Positions 1-8,661 of a stretch of DNA of 64,000 bases are shown here, piece after piece (the first letter of the stretch is position 1; every line of letters starts with the position of its first letter). This stretch comes from an uncultured Oceanisphaera sp. (lineage in GTDB: Bacteria > Pseudomonadota > Gammaproteobacteria > Enterobacterales > Aeromonadaceae). The stretch spans positions 1-64,000 of the forward strand of contig NZ_CANLZU010000021.1 of the NCBI RefSeq assembly GCF_947495715.1, written 5' to 3'. Under the pieces are notes generated by a model. The model had not been told where the DNA came from, did no database searches, and was given only the letters and a program-made list of their open reading frames with translations. The position numbers and the translations under genes are program-made.

Positions 1-66
1 CCAGGGTCGAACGGCCTCCCCAGTAACTGTGAAATACTCTATCAACTCATCTAACTTAAACATACA

Positions 67-112
67 AGGGTCGAATTTATTCGACCAAAATCGGTCGATT
101 GAAATCGACCCT
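67..112. repeat. REP-like palindrome (GGGTCGA family)
   Basis: The left arm at 67-86 and right arm at 93-112 are inverted repeats that pair at 16 of 20 positions, with a 6-nt loop. Each arm is itself partly palindromic. The core GGTCGAATAAATTCGACC recurs at 23569-23586, so this is a dispersed family and not a one-off terminator. It lies just downstream of etfA on the minus strand and could stabilise the mRNA end. There is no T-tract. Confidence 0.6.
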
Positions 113-148
113 ACGGAAGACCATTGTCTGTCTTGCTCACCTCACTCC

Positions 149-1075
149 TCACAACAACTTATTCAGCTCGGGTAATACTTCGAACAAATCGGCGACCAGG
201 CCGTAGTCGGCCACCTCGAAGATGGGCGCCTCGCCGTCCTTGTTGATGGCGACGATGATTTTGGAGTCTTTCATCCCGGCCAGATGTTGTATGGCGCCGG
301 ACAGGCCCACGGCAATGTAAAGCTCGGGCGCCACTATCTTGCCGGTTTGCCCTACCTGCATGTCGTTGGCGGCAAAGCCTGCATCCACCGCCGCCCGGGT
401 GGATCCCACGGCCCCGTTCAGCTTGTCGGCCAGTCGTTCCAGCAGGGCAAAATTCTCTTTCGAGCCCATTCCCCGACCGCCGGAGATCACCACCCGCGCC
501 GCCGTCAGTTCGGGCCGTTCGCTGGACGCCAGCTCCTCGCCGATAAAGCGGCTACCTTCAGGGCCGGCAACCGGCGCCAGCACCTCAATTTCCGCCTGTT
601 CATCGCCGGAAGCCATGGCGTCAAAAGCGGTGGTGCGCACGGTCAGCACCTTGACTGGATCCAGCGACTGCACAGTGGCGATGGCATTGCCCGCATAGAT
701 GGGCCGCCGAAAAATGTCATCGGCCTCGATGGCAATCACATCCGACACCATGCCCACATCCAGCAACGCCGCCACCCGGGGCAACAGATTCTTGCCCTGA
801 GTGGTGGCCGCCGCCACCAGATGACTGTAACTATCGGCCTGCGACACCACCAGGGCGGCGCAGGGCTCGGCCAACTGATGTTCATAACGGGCATCATCTG
901 CCAGCCATACCTTGCCAACGCCAAGCCCGCGAGCGGCCTCGGCCACCGCCTGGCAACCATGCCCCATCACCAGCAGATCAACCTCGCCCCCCAGTCGGGC
1001 GGCGGCAGTCAGGGCATGCAAACTGGCCGGCTTGAGTTCAAGGTTGTCGTGTTCCGCTATCACCAGAGTCGCCAT
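149..1075 (-). CDS. etfA: Electron transfer flavoprotein subunit alpha
   Basis: The 308-aa protein is the FAD-binding subunit of the ETF heterodimer, which takes electrons from acyl-CoA dehydrogenases and hands them to ETF:quinone oxidoreductase. The N-terminal half is the ETF alpha/beta fold. The C-terminal FAD domain shows SGGRGMGS at about 198-205 and the ETF-alpha signature from about 252 to 286 ([13 protein letters not shown] followed by KIIVAINKD). Length is normal for the family. The start codon overlaps the etfB stop by one base, so the two are translationally coupled. The dehydrogenases it serves are encoded 6-12 kb away in the same window. Confidence 0.97.
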   Translation of the reverse strand: MATLVIAEHDNLELKPASLHALTAAARLGGEVDLLVMGHGCQAVAEAARGLGVGKVWLADDARYEHQLAEPCAALVVSQADSYSHLVAAATTQGKNLLPRVAALLDVGMVSDVIAIEADDIFRRPIYAGNAIATVQSLDPVKVLTVRTTAFDAMASGDEQAEIEVLAPVAGPEGSRFIGEELASSERPELTAARVVISGGRGMGSKENFALLERLADKLNGAVGSTRAAVDAGFAANDMQVGQTGKIVAPELYIAVGLSGAIQHLAGMKDSKIIVAINKDGEAPIFEVADYGLVADLFEVLPELNKLL

Positions 1076-1824
1076 CAGATCACCTTTGCGTCATTTTTCA
1101 GTTTATCCACCAGCTCGGCCACATCCGCCACCCTGATGCCCGCCTTGCGCACCGGGGGCGCCGTTACCTTCAGCAGTTGGCTGTGTGCCCGACCTTCCAC
1201 ACCCAGCTCTTCGAAGCCGAGTGTCTCCAGCGATTTCTGTTTCGCCTTCATTATATTGGGCAAGGAGGCATAGCGCGGTTCATTCAGCCGCAGATCCGTG
1301 GTGACCACTGCCGGCAGCGTCAGCGCCAGAGTCTGCAGGCCGCCATCCACCTCGCGGGTGACCTGCAGTTCGTCGCCCTGTCGCTCGATGCGGGAAGCGA
1401 AGGTTCCCTGCGGCCAGCCGGTGAGCGCGGCCAGCATCTGCCCGACCTGATTGTTGTCGGTGTCGATGGACTGCTTGCCAAGCAGTACCAGGCCGGGCTG
1501 TTCTCGCTCGACCAGTTTTGCCAGCAACTTGGCCACCGTGAGCGGTTCAACCACGCCCTCGGCAAGCACCAGCAGCGCCCGGTCGGCGCCCAGCGCCAGG
1601 GCCATGCGCAGTTGCTCCTGTGCCGCCTGCGGCCCGATGGATACGGCGACAATTTCCGATACCCAACCCGCCTCCTTCATGCGTACCGCTTCTTCCAGCG
1701 CAATCTCGCAGAAGGGGTTGGCCGCCATCTTCACATTGTTCAGATCCACGTTACTTTCATCATTCAGTACTCTGACCCTGACGTGGTAATCGATAACCCG
1801 CTTGATTGAAACCAGCACCTTCAT
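1075..1824 (-). CDS. etfB: Electron transfer flavoprotein subunit beta
   Basis: The 249-aa beta subunit of ETF is the partner of EtfA. It binds AMP and carries the recognition loop for dehydrogenases. The ETF-beta signature is visible at about 116-126 (GKQSIDTDNNQ), preceded by the conserved LALGADRALLV segment. It is the first gene of an etfBA operon read on the minus strand. The 130-bp gap to the divergent ETF-QO gene must contain both promoters. I see no recognisable regulator site there. Confidence 0.97.
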   Translation of the reverse strand: MKVLVSIKRVIDYHVRVRVLNDESNVDLNNVKMAANPFCEIALEEAVRMKEAGWVSEIVAVSIGPQAAQEQLRMALALGADRALLVLAEGVVEPLTVAKLLAKLVEREQPGLVLLGKQSIDTDNNQVGQMLAALTGWPQGTFASRIERQGDELQVTREVDGGLQTLALTLPAVVTTDLRLNEPRYASLPNIMKAKQKSLETLGFEELGVEGRAHSQLLKVTAPPVRKAGIRVADVAELVDKLKNDAKVI

Positions 1825-1954
1825 CCTTGCCTCCGCAGGTGTTCGGACGTGACTTAATACTATGCCATCCCCCCGAATCCTGCCGATTTAGCCGTTTGTT
1901 AAATACCACAACCAATACAATACTTTAGCCATTAGCCCGAAAGGATGGAGCCGG

Positions 1955-3604
1955 ATGATGCAACGGGAATCGATGGAGTTTGACGTGGTGATAGTGGGAG
2001 CCGGTCCTGCCGGCCTGGCCGCCGCCTGCCGACTGATGCAGCAGGCCGCCGCTGCCGGCCTGACGCTCAGTGTCTGCGTGGTGGAAAAAGGCGCCGAGGT
2101 AGGCGCGCATATTCTGTCCGGTGCCCTGCTCGAGCCTCGCGCCCTGGACGAGCTGTTTCCCGACTGGCGCCAGCGGGGAGCCCCGGTCACCACCGCCGTC
2201 AGTGAAGAACGGCTTTATATGCTGACCAGCGAACAGGGCGGTATCGAGCTGCCCCCTGCACTGGTACCGACACCGCTGCACAATAACGGCAACTACATCA
2301 TCAGCCTGGGTAATCTGTGCCGCTGGCTGGCGGCACAGGCCGAACAGCTGGGGGTGGCCATTTTTCCCGGCTTTGCCGCCCGGTCACCGCTCTACGACGA
2401 TCAGGGTGCCGTGTGCGGTATTCTCACCGGCGACATGGGGCTGGCGGCCGATGGTAGCCCCAAGCCCGGTCACGTACCGGGCATGGAATTGCGTGCCCGA
2501 TACACCCTGTTCGCCGAGGGCTGTCGGGGCCATATCGGCAAGGAGCTGATCGCCCGCTTCGGGCTCGATCAAGGTCGGGATCCTCAGCATTATGCGCTGG
2601 GCATCAAGGAATTATGGCGGGCGGCGTCGCATCGTCATCAGCCGGGGCTGATATTGCACGGCACCGGCTGGCCACTGGCAGAAGCGCAAGGCGGTTTTTT
2701 TCTGTATCACGGCGATGAGGATCTGCTCACCGTGGGCCTGATTGTGGATCTCGACTACAGCAATCCTTATCTCGATCCTTTCGAAGAATTTCAGCGGCTG
2801 AAACAGCATCCCTTGCTGGCACACCATCTCTTTGAAGGCAAGCGACTGGCGTTTGGTGCCCGTACTCTTGCCAAGGGCGGTTTGAACTCGCTGCCGCAGA
2901 TGACCATGCCCGGCGCCCTGTTACTGGGCTGCAACGCCGGCACTCTGAACGGCGCCAAGCTCAAGGGCATTCATACCGCCATGAAGTCGGGCATGCTGGC
3001 CGCCGATACCCTGGTACAGTCTTTGGCCGGGGGAGATACCGGCGCACGCAGACTCACCGACTTCGATGCGACCTTCAAGGACAGCTGGCTGCACCGGGAA
3101 CTGTATCAGAGCAGAAATTTCACTCCCGCACTGCACAAGTTCGGTCCCTGGCTGGGAGGCGCCTTCAATTACCTGAATCACAACTGGCTGGGAGGCAGGC
3201 TGCCATTGACCCTGCACGACCGCACACCCGATCACGCCACCCTGTTTCCCGCCGCCGAGTGCCGTAAAATCCATTACCCCCGGCCAGACGGCCAGTTGTC
3301 GTTCAACCGGTTATCATCGGTGTACCTGGCCAATACCGGCCACATTGAGGATCAGCCCTGTCATCTGCAACTCGGGGATCCCGAGTTGCCAATACGCGAC
3401 AACCTGCCCCGCTTCGATGAACCGGCCCAGCGTTATTGCCCCGCCGGTGTTTACGAAATTATTGATACGGACGGTTCACCCCGCTTTCAGATCAATGCTG
3501 CCAACTGTGTGCACTGCAAGGCCTGCGACATCAAGGATCCGGCGCAGAATATTCGCTGGACACCGCCGGAAGGCGGCAGCGGGCCCAACTACCCCAATAT
3601 GTGA
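1955..3604 (+). CDS. Electron transfer flavoprotein-ubiquinone oxidoreductase (ETF-QO)
   Basis: This 549-aa membrane-associated flavoprotein with one 4Fe-4S cluster oxidises reduced ETF and reduces ubiquinone. The dinucleotide-binding motif GAGPAGLAAA is at about 15-24. The C-terminal ferredoxin-like part has the cluster cysteines in NCVHCKACDIKDP (about 517-529) plus an upstream cysteine in RYCPAG. The family-typical end GGSGPNYPNM is intact. The chosen ATG follows a GGAG at a good distance; a second ATG follows at once, and a third in MEFDVV lies six codons in. It is divergent from etfBA, so all three parts of the electron route are together. Confidence 0.96.
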   Translation: MMQRESMEFDVVIVGAGPAGLAAACRLMQQAAAAGLTLSVCVVEKGAEVGAHILSGALLEPRALDELFPDWRQRGAPVTTAVSEERLYMLTSEQGGIELPPALVPTPLHNNGNYIISLGNLCRWLAAQAEQLGVAIFPGFAARSPLYDDQGAVCGILTGDMGLAADGSPKPGHVPGMELRARYTLFAEGCRGHIGKELIARFGLDQGRDPQHYALGIKELWRAASHRHQPGLILHGTGWPLAEAQGGFFLYHGDEDLLTVGLIVDLDYSNPYLDPFEEFQRLKQHPLLAHHLFEGKRLAFGARTLAKGGLNSLPQMTMPGALLLGCNAGTLNGAKLKGIHTAMKSGMLAADTLVQSLAGGDTGARRLTDFDATFKDSWLHRELYQSRNFTPALHKFGPWLGGAFNYLNHNWLGGRLPLTLHDRTPDHATLFPAAECRKIHYPRPDGQLSFNRLSSVYLANTGHIEDQPCHLQLGDPELPIRDNLPRFDEPAQRYCPAGVYEIIDTDGSPRFQINAANCVHCKACDIKDPAQNIRWTPPEGGSGPNYPNM

Positions 3605-3608
3605 ACAC

Positions 3609-3876
3609 TAGGGTCTGTTGACCTTTCGAGATGATTTTTGCAGCCGTTTGTGGGGTCTTGATACAAGGCAGCGCTTATGCCGTGTAGTCACTCTACATAA
3701 ATAAGCGATAACGCAGTAGCAAGCCCCCACAAGCGCTGCCCTGCGGGTTCGGCTAAACGCGTTTTTCTCTTTGTTGAGAGGGCATTGCTTAGAATGACTA
3801 GGCTACATCCCTCTCGCCGCGATAAAAACGCGTTTAACTCGAACAAAACTTAACCGCGAAAGGTCAACAGACCCTA
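3609..3876. mobile_element. MITE with 18-bp inverted ends and TA target duplication
   Basis: The ends GGGTCTGTTGACCTTTCG (3611-3628) and its exact complement (3857-3874) face each other, and TA flanks both sides (3609-3610 and 3875-3876). The 264-bp element carries no transposase reading frame. It contains shorter internal inverted segments around an AACGCGTTT motif. A TA duplication fits Tc1/mariner-IS630 elements or some IS5-group elements, so it would be mobilised in trans. It sits 5 bp after the ETF-QO stop. The family name is unknown to me. Confidence 0.8.
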
Positions 3877-3881
3877 AACAT

Positions 3882-3940
3882 AAAAAAATCCCCGAAAGCA
3901 GTGATTCAAATGACCGAGGAGAATCAATGCATTCAGGGAT
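3882..3940 (-). terminator. Intrinsic terminator of the valine-degradation operon
   Basis: On the minus strand the arms 3929-3940 and 3888-3899 pair with two mismatches. An inner stem TGATTC/GAATCA (3902-3907 with 3921-3926) extends the hairpin, and a run of seven T follows (complement of 3882-3888). It ends the minus-strand cluster after the short-chain dehydrogenase gene. It also marks the boundary with the MITE. Confidence 0.75.
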
Positions 3941-4062
3941 ATGGCAGTGCTTGTTATTATTTTTTATCGTTAGCTCTGTAGTAACGCCGGGCACGTCCGT
4001 TCTTGTGTGCGTTGCAAAAACTCTACGCTTCAGCCCTTCGTTAAACAAGCCAGACTTTAGTC

Positions 4063-4824
4063 CTACAGCCGCAGGCCGCCGTCCATTTCCAGCATGCGAC
4101 CATGAAAATAATCGTTGTCGATGAGGTACTGCAGGCTGTGCACCAGCTCGTCGACCTCGGCCAACCGGCCCAGAGGAATGTGTTGGGTAATGCGGGCCAT
4201 CGCCTCCGGTTTCATCTGCGCCGTCATGGTGGTGTCGATCACACCGGGAGCGATGCCCGCCACCCGAATACCATAACGGCTGAGTTCACCGGCCCAGCAC
4301 ACCACCAGCGCCGCCACCCCGGCCTTGGTGGCCGCATAATTGCTCTGACCCCGGTTACCGGCCCGGGCCACCGACGAGATATTAACGATAAGCCCGCCTT
4401 CGTCCCGTCCGGCCATGACTGCCGCCGCTTCCCGCCCGCAGAGAAAGGTGCCGGTCAGATTGACATCCATCACCTGCTGCCACTGCTCCAGGCTCATCTT
4501 GCCGGTGAGTTTGCCATCCTCCAGCTTGACCAGCAGGGCATCACGCATCAGGCCCGCGTTATTGACCAGCACCTGCAGCCCACCCAGCTCTCGCACCAGA
4601 TGGCCAAAGGTTTCCGTTACCTGGGTTTCGTCGGTAATATCACACAGATAAACGCCTACCCGGGCGCCGGTGGCCGCCACCATTTCGCCGCTTTTGGCCA
4701 GCGCCGACTCGTCGTTGTCGATCAGCGCCAACGTCGCCCCCTGCCGGGCCAGATGATACGCCATCGCCTGCCCCAGCCCACGGCCCCCGCCGGTAATCGC
4801 CACCACCTTGCCTTTGATATCCAT
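4063..4824 (-). CDS. SDR-family dehydrogenase of branched-chain amino acid degradation (IvdG-like)
   Basis: This is a 253-aa classical short-chain dehydrogenase/reductase. It has the NAD(P)-binding TGGGRGLG (11-18), NNAG (88-91), a catalytic serine at 150/151 and Tyr163-x3-Lys167. The fold cannot fix the substrate. Its place after mmsB matches the ivdG-type gene of marine gammaproteobacteria, predicted to oxidise 2-methyl-3-hydroxybutyryl-CoA in isoleucine breakdown. A 3-oxoacyl reductase of the FabG type is the main alternative. It starts two bases after the mmsB stop and is the last gene before the terminator at 3882-3940. The fold is certain and the substrate is inferred. Confidence 0.85.
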   Translation of the reverse strand: MDIKGKVVAITGGGRGLGQAMAYHLARQGATLALIDNDESALAKSGEMVAATGARVGVYLCDITDETQVTETFGHLVRELGGLQVLVNNAGLMRDALLVKLEDGKLTGKMSLEQWQQVMDVNLTGTFLCGREAAAVMAGRDEGGLIVNISSVARAGNRGQSNYAATKAGVAALVVCWAGELSRYGIRVAGIAPGVIDTTMTAQMKPEAMARITQHIPLGRLAEVDELVHSLQYLIDNDYFHGRMLEMDGGLRL

Positions 4825-4826
4825 GA

Positions 4827-5732
4827 TTATTTACCTCCCTCTGTCGGCCGAAACAGTCGGAACAGGCTGGAAAAGTCCAGCTCCTCATGGCCTGCCACCT
4901 GATGCAGGTTGAACAACGCCCTGGCCGCCGATCCCATGGGTACCGGCGAGCCGCTGTCTCGACTCAGATCCATGGCCAGATTCAGATCCTTGCACATCAG
5001 TTTGACCAAAAAACCGCCCTGATAACCGCGGGATGCGGGCACCTTGTCCATCACGCCCGGCACCGGATTATAAAGCTGCAGCACCCAGTTATTGCCCGAG
5101 CTCAGCTTGATGATCTCCGACAGCACGCCGGGATCCAGGCCGTTGTTGATGCCCATGTTCAGCGCCTCGCAGGTGCCTGCCATCTGCACCGCCAGCAGCA
5201 TGTTGTTGCAGGCCTTGGCAATCTGGCCCGCGCCGTGCTCCCCCGCATGCAGCACCTGCTTGCCCATCTGCTGCAATACAAGCTTTGCTTTAGCAAACTG
5301 CGCTTCGCTGCCGCCAACGATAAAGGTAAGGGTACCGGCCTCGGCGCCGGCCACGCCGCCCGACACCGGAGCGTCAACAAACTCCAGCCCATGGGTCAGG
5401 GCCTGAGCCGCCGTGGCCCTGGCGGTGGCCGCGTCTATGGTAGAGCAGTCGATCACCAGGGTGCCCGCGGGCAGATGATCGAACAAGGGGGTCGGACCAC
5501 TCACGTAGAGTGAGTCCACCTGGGTACCGCTTTGCAGCATGGAGATCACCACTTGTGCCTGCTGCACCGCCTCAACGGCAGAAGTGGCCGGCACGGCTCC
5601 CTTCTCGGCGGCACCTTGCACCGCGGCCTGCTGCAGATCGAACGCCTGCACTCTGTGCCCGGCCTTGAGCAGGTTCGCCACCATGGGACTACCCATGTTG
5701 CCCAGACCGATAAATGCGATGGTTGCCATCAT
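4827..5732 (-). CDS. mmsB: 3-hydroxyisobutyrate dehydrogenase
   Basis: The 301-aa NAD-dependent enzyme converts 3-hydroxyisobutyrate to methylmalonate semialdehyde in valine degradation. The N-terminal Rossmann motif GLGNMGSPM is at about 9-17. The substrate signature DAPVSGGVAGAEAG and the catalytic lysine in GQIAKACNN are both present. GGAGG lies just upstream of the first of two adjacent ATG codons. It lies between the 3-hydroxyisobutyryl-CoA hydrolase gene, which makes its substrate, and the SDR gene. MmsA, which takes its product, is in the same cluster. Confidence 0.93.
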   Translation of the reverse strand: MMATIAFIGLGNMGSPMVANLLKAGHRVQAFDLQQAAVQGAAEKGAVPATSAVEAVQQAQVVISMLQSGTQVDSLYVSGPTPLFDHLPAGTLVIDCSTIDAATARATAAQALTHGLEFVDAPVSGGVAGAEAGTLTFIVGGSEAQFAKAKLVLQQMGKQVLHAGEHGAGQIAKACNNMLLAVQMAGTCEALNMGINNGLDPGVLSEIIKLSSGNNWVLQLYNPVPGVMDKVPASRGYQGGFLVKLMCKDLNLAMDLSRDSGSPVPMGSAARALFNLHQVAGHEELDFSSLFRLFRPTEGGK

Positions 5733-5743
5733 GCTTACCTCCG

Positions 5744-6871
5744 TTACAGACTCGCCAGTGGGCTCACCGGCCAGGGTGACGCGAACAAATGCGCCAGCAA
5801 GACCTCATCCACCTCGTCGAGACGGCTGAAGGTCCAGTCGGGCCGGTTGTCCTTGTCAATCAGCCGGGCTCGCACCCCCTCGGCAAATTCCCGAAACCGG
5901 CACAGTTGCACCGACAGCGCCAGCTCGGACCGAAACACCTCGGCCAGCGAACGATGACGACAACGCTGCAACTGCTCGGCAATGATACGAATGGCCAACG
6001 GGCTGCCCGCCGCCAGACTCTGCCGGGCGTGTTGATACCAGGCATCTTCCATTTCGGCACCACGTATCGCCGCCACCTTTTCCGCCAGGCTGTCTTTATC
6101 CAGCAAGGAACGGATCTGTTGTTGATGGCGCCGCAACGGCGATACCAATTCGGCAAAAACCTCGTGCGATTCGACTTCCAGCTGGCGCAACACCCGGTTC
6201 ACCGCCGCCTGGGGTTGATGCCAGTTTTGCACCGCAAGCAGGGCCGGCAGCAACTCGGCACTCTTGTCGGCGGCGATGGTCCTGTTGCCCAGCCCCAGCC
6301 AGTGCGCATCCTTCCCATTGATGGCGCACCCGGTCAGCGCCATAAACTCGCCCATTCCCGGCGGCAAATGATTGAGAAACCAGCTACCGCCCACATCCGG
6401 ATACAGGGCTATGGTCACCTCCGGCATCGCCAATCGGCTGGTCTCGGTCACGATGCGATGCGAACTGGCAGTGAACAGCCCCATGCCACCGCCCATGACG
6501 ATGCCGCCCCCCCAGCACAGCACCGGCTTGCCGAAGGTATGCAGCAGATAATCGAGCCGGTATTCCTGCTCGAAGAAGCGCGCCGCCAATTCGGGAACCG
6601 GCGTCAGCCCCCGCGCGTCGGCAGGCCCGGCTTCTCGGATGGCGTGATACAGACTCACCACATCGCCGCCGGCGCAGAAGGCCTTGTCACCGGCCCCATC
6701 CAGCAGCACCACCACCAGCTGCGGGTCCTGCTGCCAGGCCCTCAGAGTCGACAGCATTCGCTCGATCATCTTCAGCGTCAGGGCATTGAGACTGCGTTCG
6801 GCATTCAGCCGGATGTGACCGATACGGTTACCATCTTCAGTCGGGTATTCCTCGATGATCAAGCCGCTCAT
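5744..6871 (-). CDS. 3-hydroxyisobutyryl-CoA hydrolase
   Basis: The 375-aa crotonase-superfamily protein probably releases 3-hydroxyisobutyrate from its CoA ester in valine catabolism. The length and the long C-terminal extension separate the hydrolase (about 350-390 aa) from simple hydratases (about 260 aa). Visible are CAGGD (66-70), the oxyanion-hole stretch GGGIVMGGGMG (121-131), Glu151 in MPEVTIALYPD and Asp159. I chose ATG 6871 because AGGAG lies seven bases upstream; an in-frame ATG 22 codons earlier has no such site. The mmsB product acts next in the pathway. Confidence 0.9.
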   Translation of the reverse strand: MSGLIIEEYPTEDGNRIGHIRLNAERSLNALTLKMIERMLSTLRAWQQDPQLVVVLLDGAGDKAFCAGGDVVSLYHAIREAGPADARGLTPVPELAARFFEQEYRLDYLLHTFGKPVLCWGGGIVMGGGMGLFTASSHRIVTETSRLAMPEVTIALYPDVGGSWFLNHLPPGMGEFMALTGCAINGKDAHWLGLGNRTIAADKSAELLPALLAVQNWHQPQAAVNRVLRQLEVESHEVFAELVSPLRRHQQQIRSLLDKDSLAEKVAAIRGAEMEDAWYQHARQSLAAGSPLAIRIIAEQLQRCRHRSLAEVFRSELALSVQLCRFREFAEGVRARLIDKDNRPDWTFSRLDEVDEVLLAHLFASPWPVSPLASL

Positions 6872-6981
6872 GCATTCTCCTTGGCTTATAAAGTCTCCAT
6901 TAAAGGTCCGGTCATATGTGCAGGGCGATGGAAACAAAATTTACTGCGAGCTGATCACACAGGCGATGCAGGTACATCAGG

Positions 6982-7087
6982 GAGAATAAAGGGAACCACA
7001 GAGCCGACCGTGACATGCCATGGATGGCATGTCCGAGCCTACAAGGATGTACTCGTGGCGTGTCGGCGTTGTGGTCCCTTTATTCTC
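6982..7087 (+). repeat. ANGGA-hairpin palindromic unit E1 (single)
   Basis: An outer stem (6982-7009 with 7061-7087) encloses two hairpins. The first has arms GACATGCC/GGCATGTC (7012-7019, 7026-7033) and loop ATGGAT. The second has CGAG/CTCG and TAC/GTA arms and loop AAGGAT (7043-7048). The unit fills the gap between the acyl-CoA dehydrogenase and hydrolase genes, which are read on the opposite strand. It belongs to a family of 17 copies in this window. Confidence 0.85.
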
Positions 7088-7113
7088 TTTTCTCCGGCCT
7101 GCATCCGACGTCA

Positions 7114-8268
7114 TCACAACTCCCCGCTTCCTTCCGCCAGCACCCGCCGGGCAATCAGCAGCTTCATGATTTCGTTGGTGCCTTCAAGAATACGATGCAC
7201 CCGGGTATCACGCAGATAACGCTCCAGCGGATACTCCCGAATATAACCGTAGCCGCCATACAGCTGCAGCGCCTGATCGCACACCCGAAACCCCACATCG
7301 GTGGCAAAGCGCTTGGCCATGGCGCAATAGGTGGTGGCATCCGCATGCCCCCCGTCCAGCCTGCAGGCGGCCAGCCGCACCAGCTGACGAGCCGCCACCA
7401 GCTCGGTCGCCATGTCGGCGATGGTAAATTGCAGCGCCTGAAACTCGGCCAGCTTGCGGCCAAACTGGCTGCGCTCCTGCAAATACTGCCGCGCCTGATT
7501 CAGCGCCTGCTGGGCCGTACCCAGCGAGCAGCTGGCAATGTTGATACGCCCGCCATCCAGCCCCTTCATGGCGATTTTGAAGCCTTCGCCTTCCCGCCCC
7601 AGCAGCTGCCCGGCCGGAACTTTTACCCCCTCGAAGGTGACGGTGCGGGTCGGCTGACTGTTCCAGCCCATCTTGTCTTCGGGCCGACCGTAGCTGATGC
7701 CGGGACTGTCGGCGTCCAGTGCAAAGGCGGAGATCCCCCCGGCGCCCTCACCGCCGGTGCGGGCCATCACCACCAGTACCTGGGTGCTGCCGGCGCCGGA
7801 AATAAACATCTTGCTGCCGTTGAGCTCATAATGATCGTCGACCCGCCGGGCAACCGTTTTCAGGGCGGCCGCATCGGAGCCGGCGTTGGCTTCGGTCAGG
7901 CAGTAGGAGCCAAGCAAACGGCCGTCGTTCAGTCCCTCACCCCAGCGATCCCGGCAGCCCTGTGCTCCGAAGCTGGCTATCATCCAGGTGACCATGTTGT
8001 GAATGGTGAGAAAAGCGGTGGTAGAGGTGCAGCCCATGGACAGGCGCTCGAAGATAAGACTGGCATCGAGCCGGCTCAGCCCGAGGCCACCGGCCGACTC
8101 GGGGGTGTAGAGGCCGCAAAAGCCGAGCCCGCCCGCCTTTTGCAGTACCTCGACCGGAAAGTGATGATCCCGATCCCAGTCGGCGGCGTGAGGCTCCAGT
8201 TCATTACGGGCAAAGTCATCGGCCAGCTCGACGAAGGCACGCTGTTCGTCACTCAGTTCAAAGTCCAT
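7114..8268 (-). CDS. Acyl-CoA dehydrogenase, probably isobutyryl-CoA dehydrogenase
   Basis: The 384-aa FAD enzyme oxidises a short branched acyl-CoA and reduces ETF. Motifs include LTEANAGSDA, the FAD-binding W/T region, and the catalytic base Glu at about 362 in RILEGTNEI. That is the position used by isobutyryl-, short- and medium-chain dehydrogenases, unlike isovaleryl-CoA dehydrogenase. Its place between mmsA and the 3-hydroxyisobutyryl-CoA hydrolase gene points to isobutyryl-CoA, and probably 2-methylbutyryl-CoA, as substrate. ATG 8268 follows GGGAG by five bases; a GTG two codons earlier is less well placed. Confidence 0.9.
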   Translation of the reverse strand: MDFELSDEQRAFVELADDFARNELEPHAADWDRDHHFPVEVLQKAGGLGFCGLYTPESAGGLGLSRLDASLIFERLSMGCTSTTAFLTIHNMVTWMIASFGAQGCRDRWGEGLNDGRLLGSYCLTEANAGSDAAALKTVARRVDDHYELNGSKMFISGAGSTQVLVVMARTGGEGAGGISAFALDADSPGISYGRPEDKMGWNSQPTRTVTFEGVKVPAGQLLGREGEGFKIAMKGLDGGRINIASCSLGTAQQALNQARQYLQERSQFGRKLAEFQALQFTIADMATELVAARQLVRLAACRLDGGHADATTYCAMAKRFATDVGFRVCDQALQLYGGYGYIREYPLERYLRDTRVHRILEGTNEIMKLLIARRVLAEGSGEL

Positions 8269-8287
8269 ACACACTCCCTAAGCAAGC

Positions 8288-8660
8288 GGTAAGCCGTAAG
8301 CTGTAAGCGAAAAACAACCCACAGTAACCCCACCCCAGCCCTCCCCTTGCGTTGCACCCCGCTGTCATTCTGTGGCTCACGAGTTCAGGGGAGGGAGCTA
8401 ACAGCCCCTCCCCCTTGGCAGCGGGACTACAGACATCACAGTGGGGTTTCGCCAGGGGGAGGCTGGGTGGGGGTGTTATTTCTGGCCTTGGCATCGGAAC
8501 GGCAGAACATGCAACTATCCTGCAGAAGCCCCTCCCCAGCCTCCCCCTGGCGTTGCACATTGGCACTACTCTGTTGAAACAGAGGTCAAGGGGAGGGAGC
8601 AAAACCGACCCAGAGGTCTCATTTGGGACCCTTACGGCTGATCGCTTAAGGCTTACGGCT
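8288..8660. repeat. C-rich 70-bp repeat triplet flanked by TAAGCCG arrays
   Basis: Three related copies lie at 8329-8400, 8403-8475 (inverted) and 8527-8600. Each starts with a CCCCTCCC/CCAGCC block and ends with GGGGAGGG, so each can fold on itself, and the first two also form one large palindrome. The cluster is flanked by short arrays of TAAGC-type units, in one orientation at 8288-8309 and inverted at 8631-8660. It fills the whole 393-bp gap between mmsA and the dehydrogenase gene. I see no reading frame or promoter I would trust. The family is unknown to me. Confidence 0.7.
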
Positions 8661-8661
8661 G

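Noticed and set aside
284-1273. Plus-strand open frame across etfA and etfB
   Set aside because: It crosses two certain genes on the other strand and has antisense-type composition.
3927-4124. 65-aa plus-strand frame with a hydrophobic start
   Set aside because: It begins inside the terminator hairpin and runs into the SDR gene antisense. There is no ribosome site.
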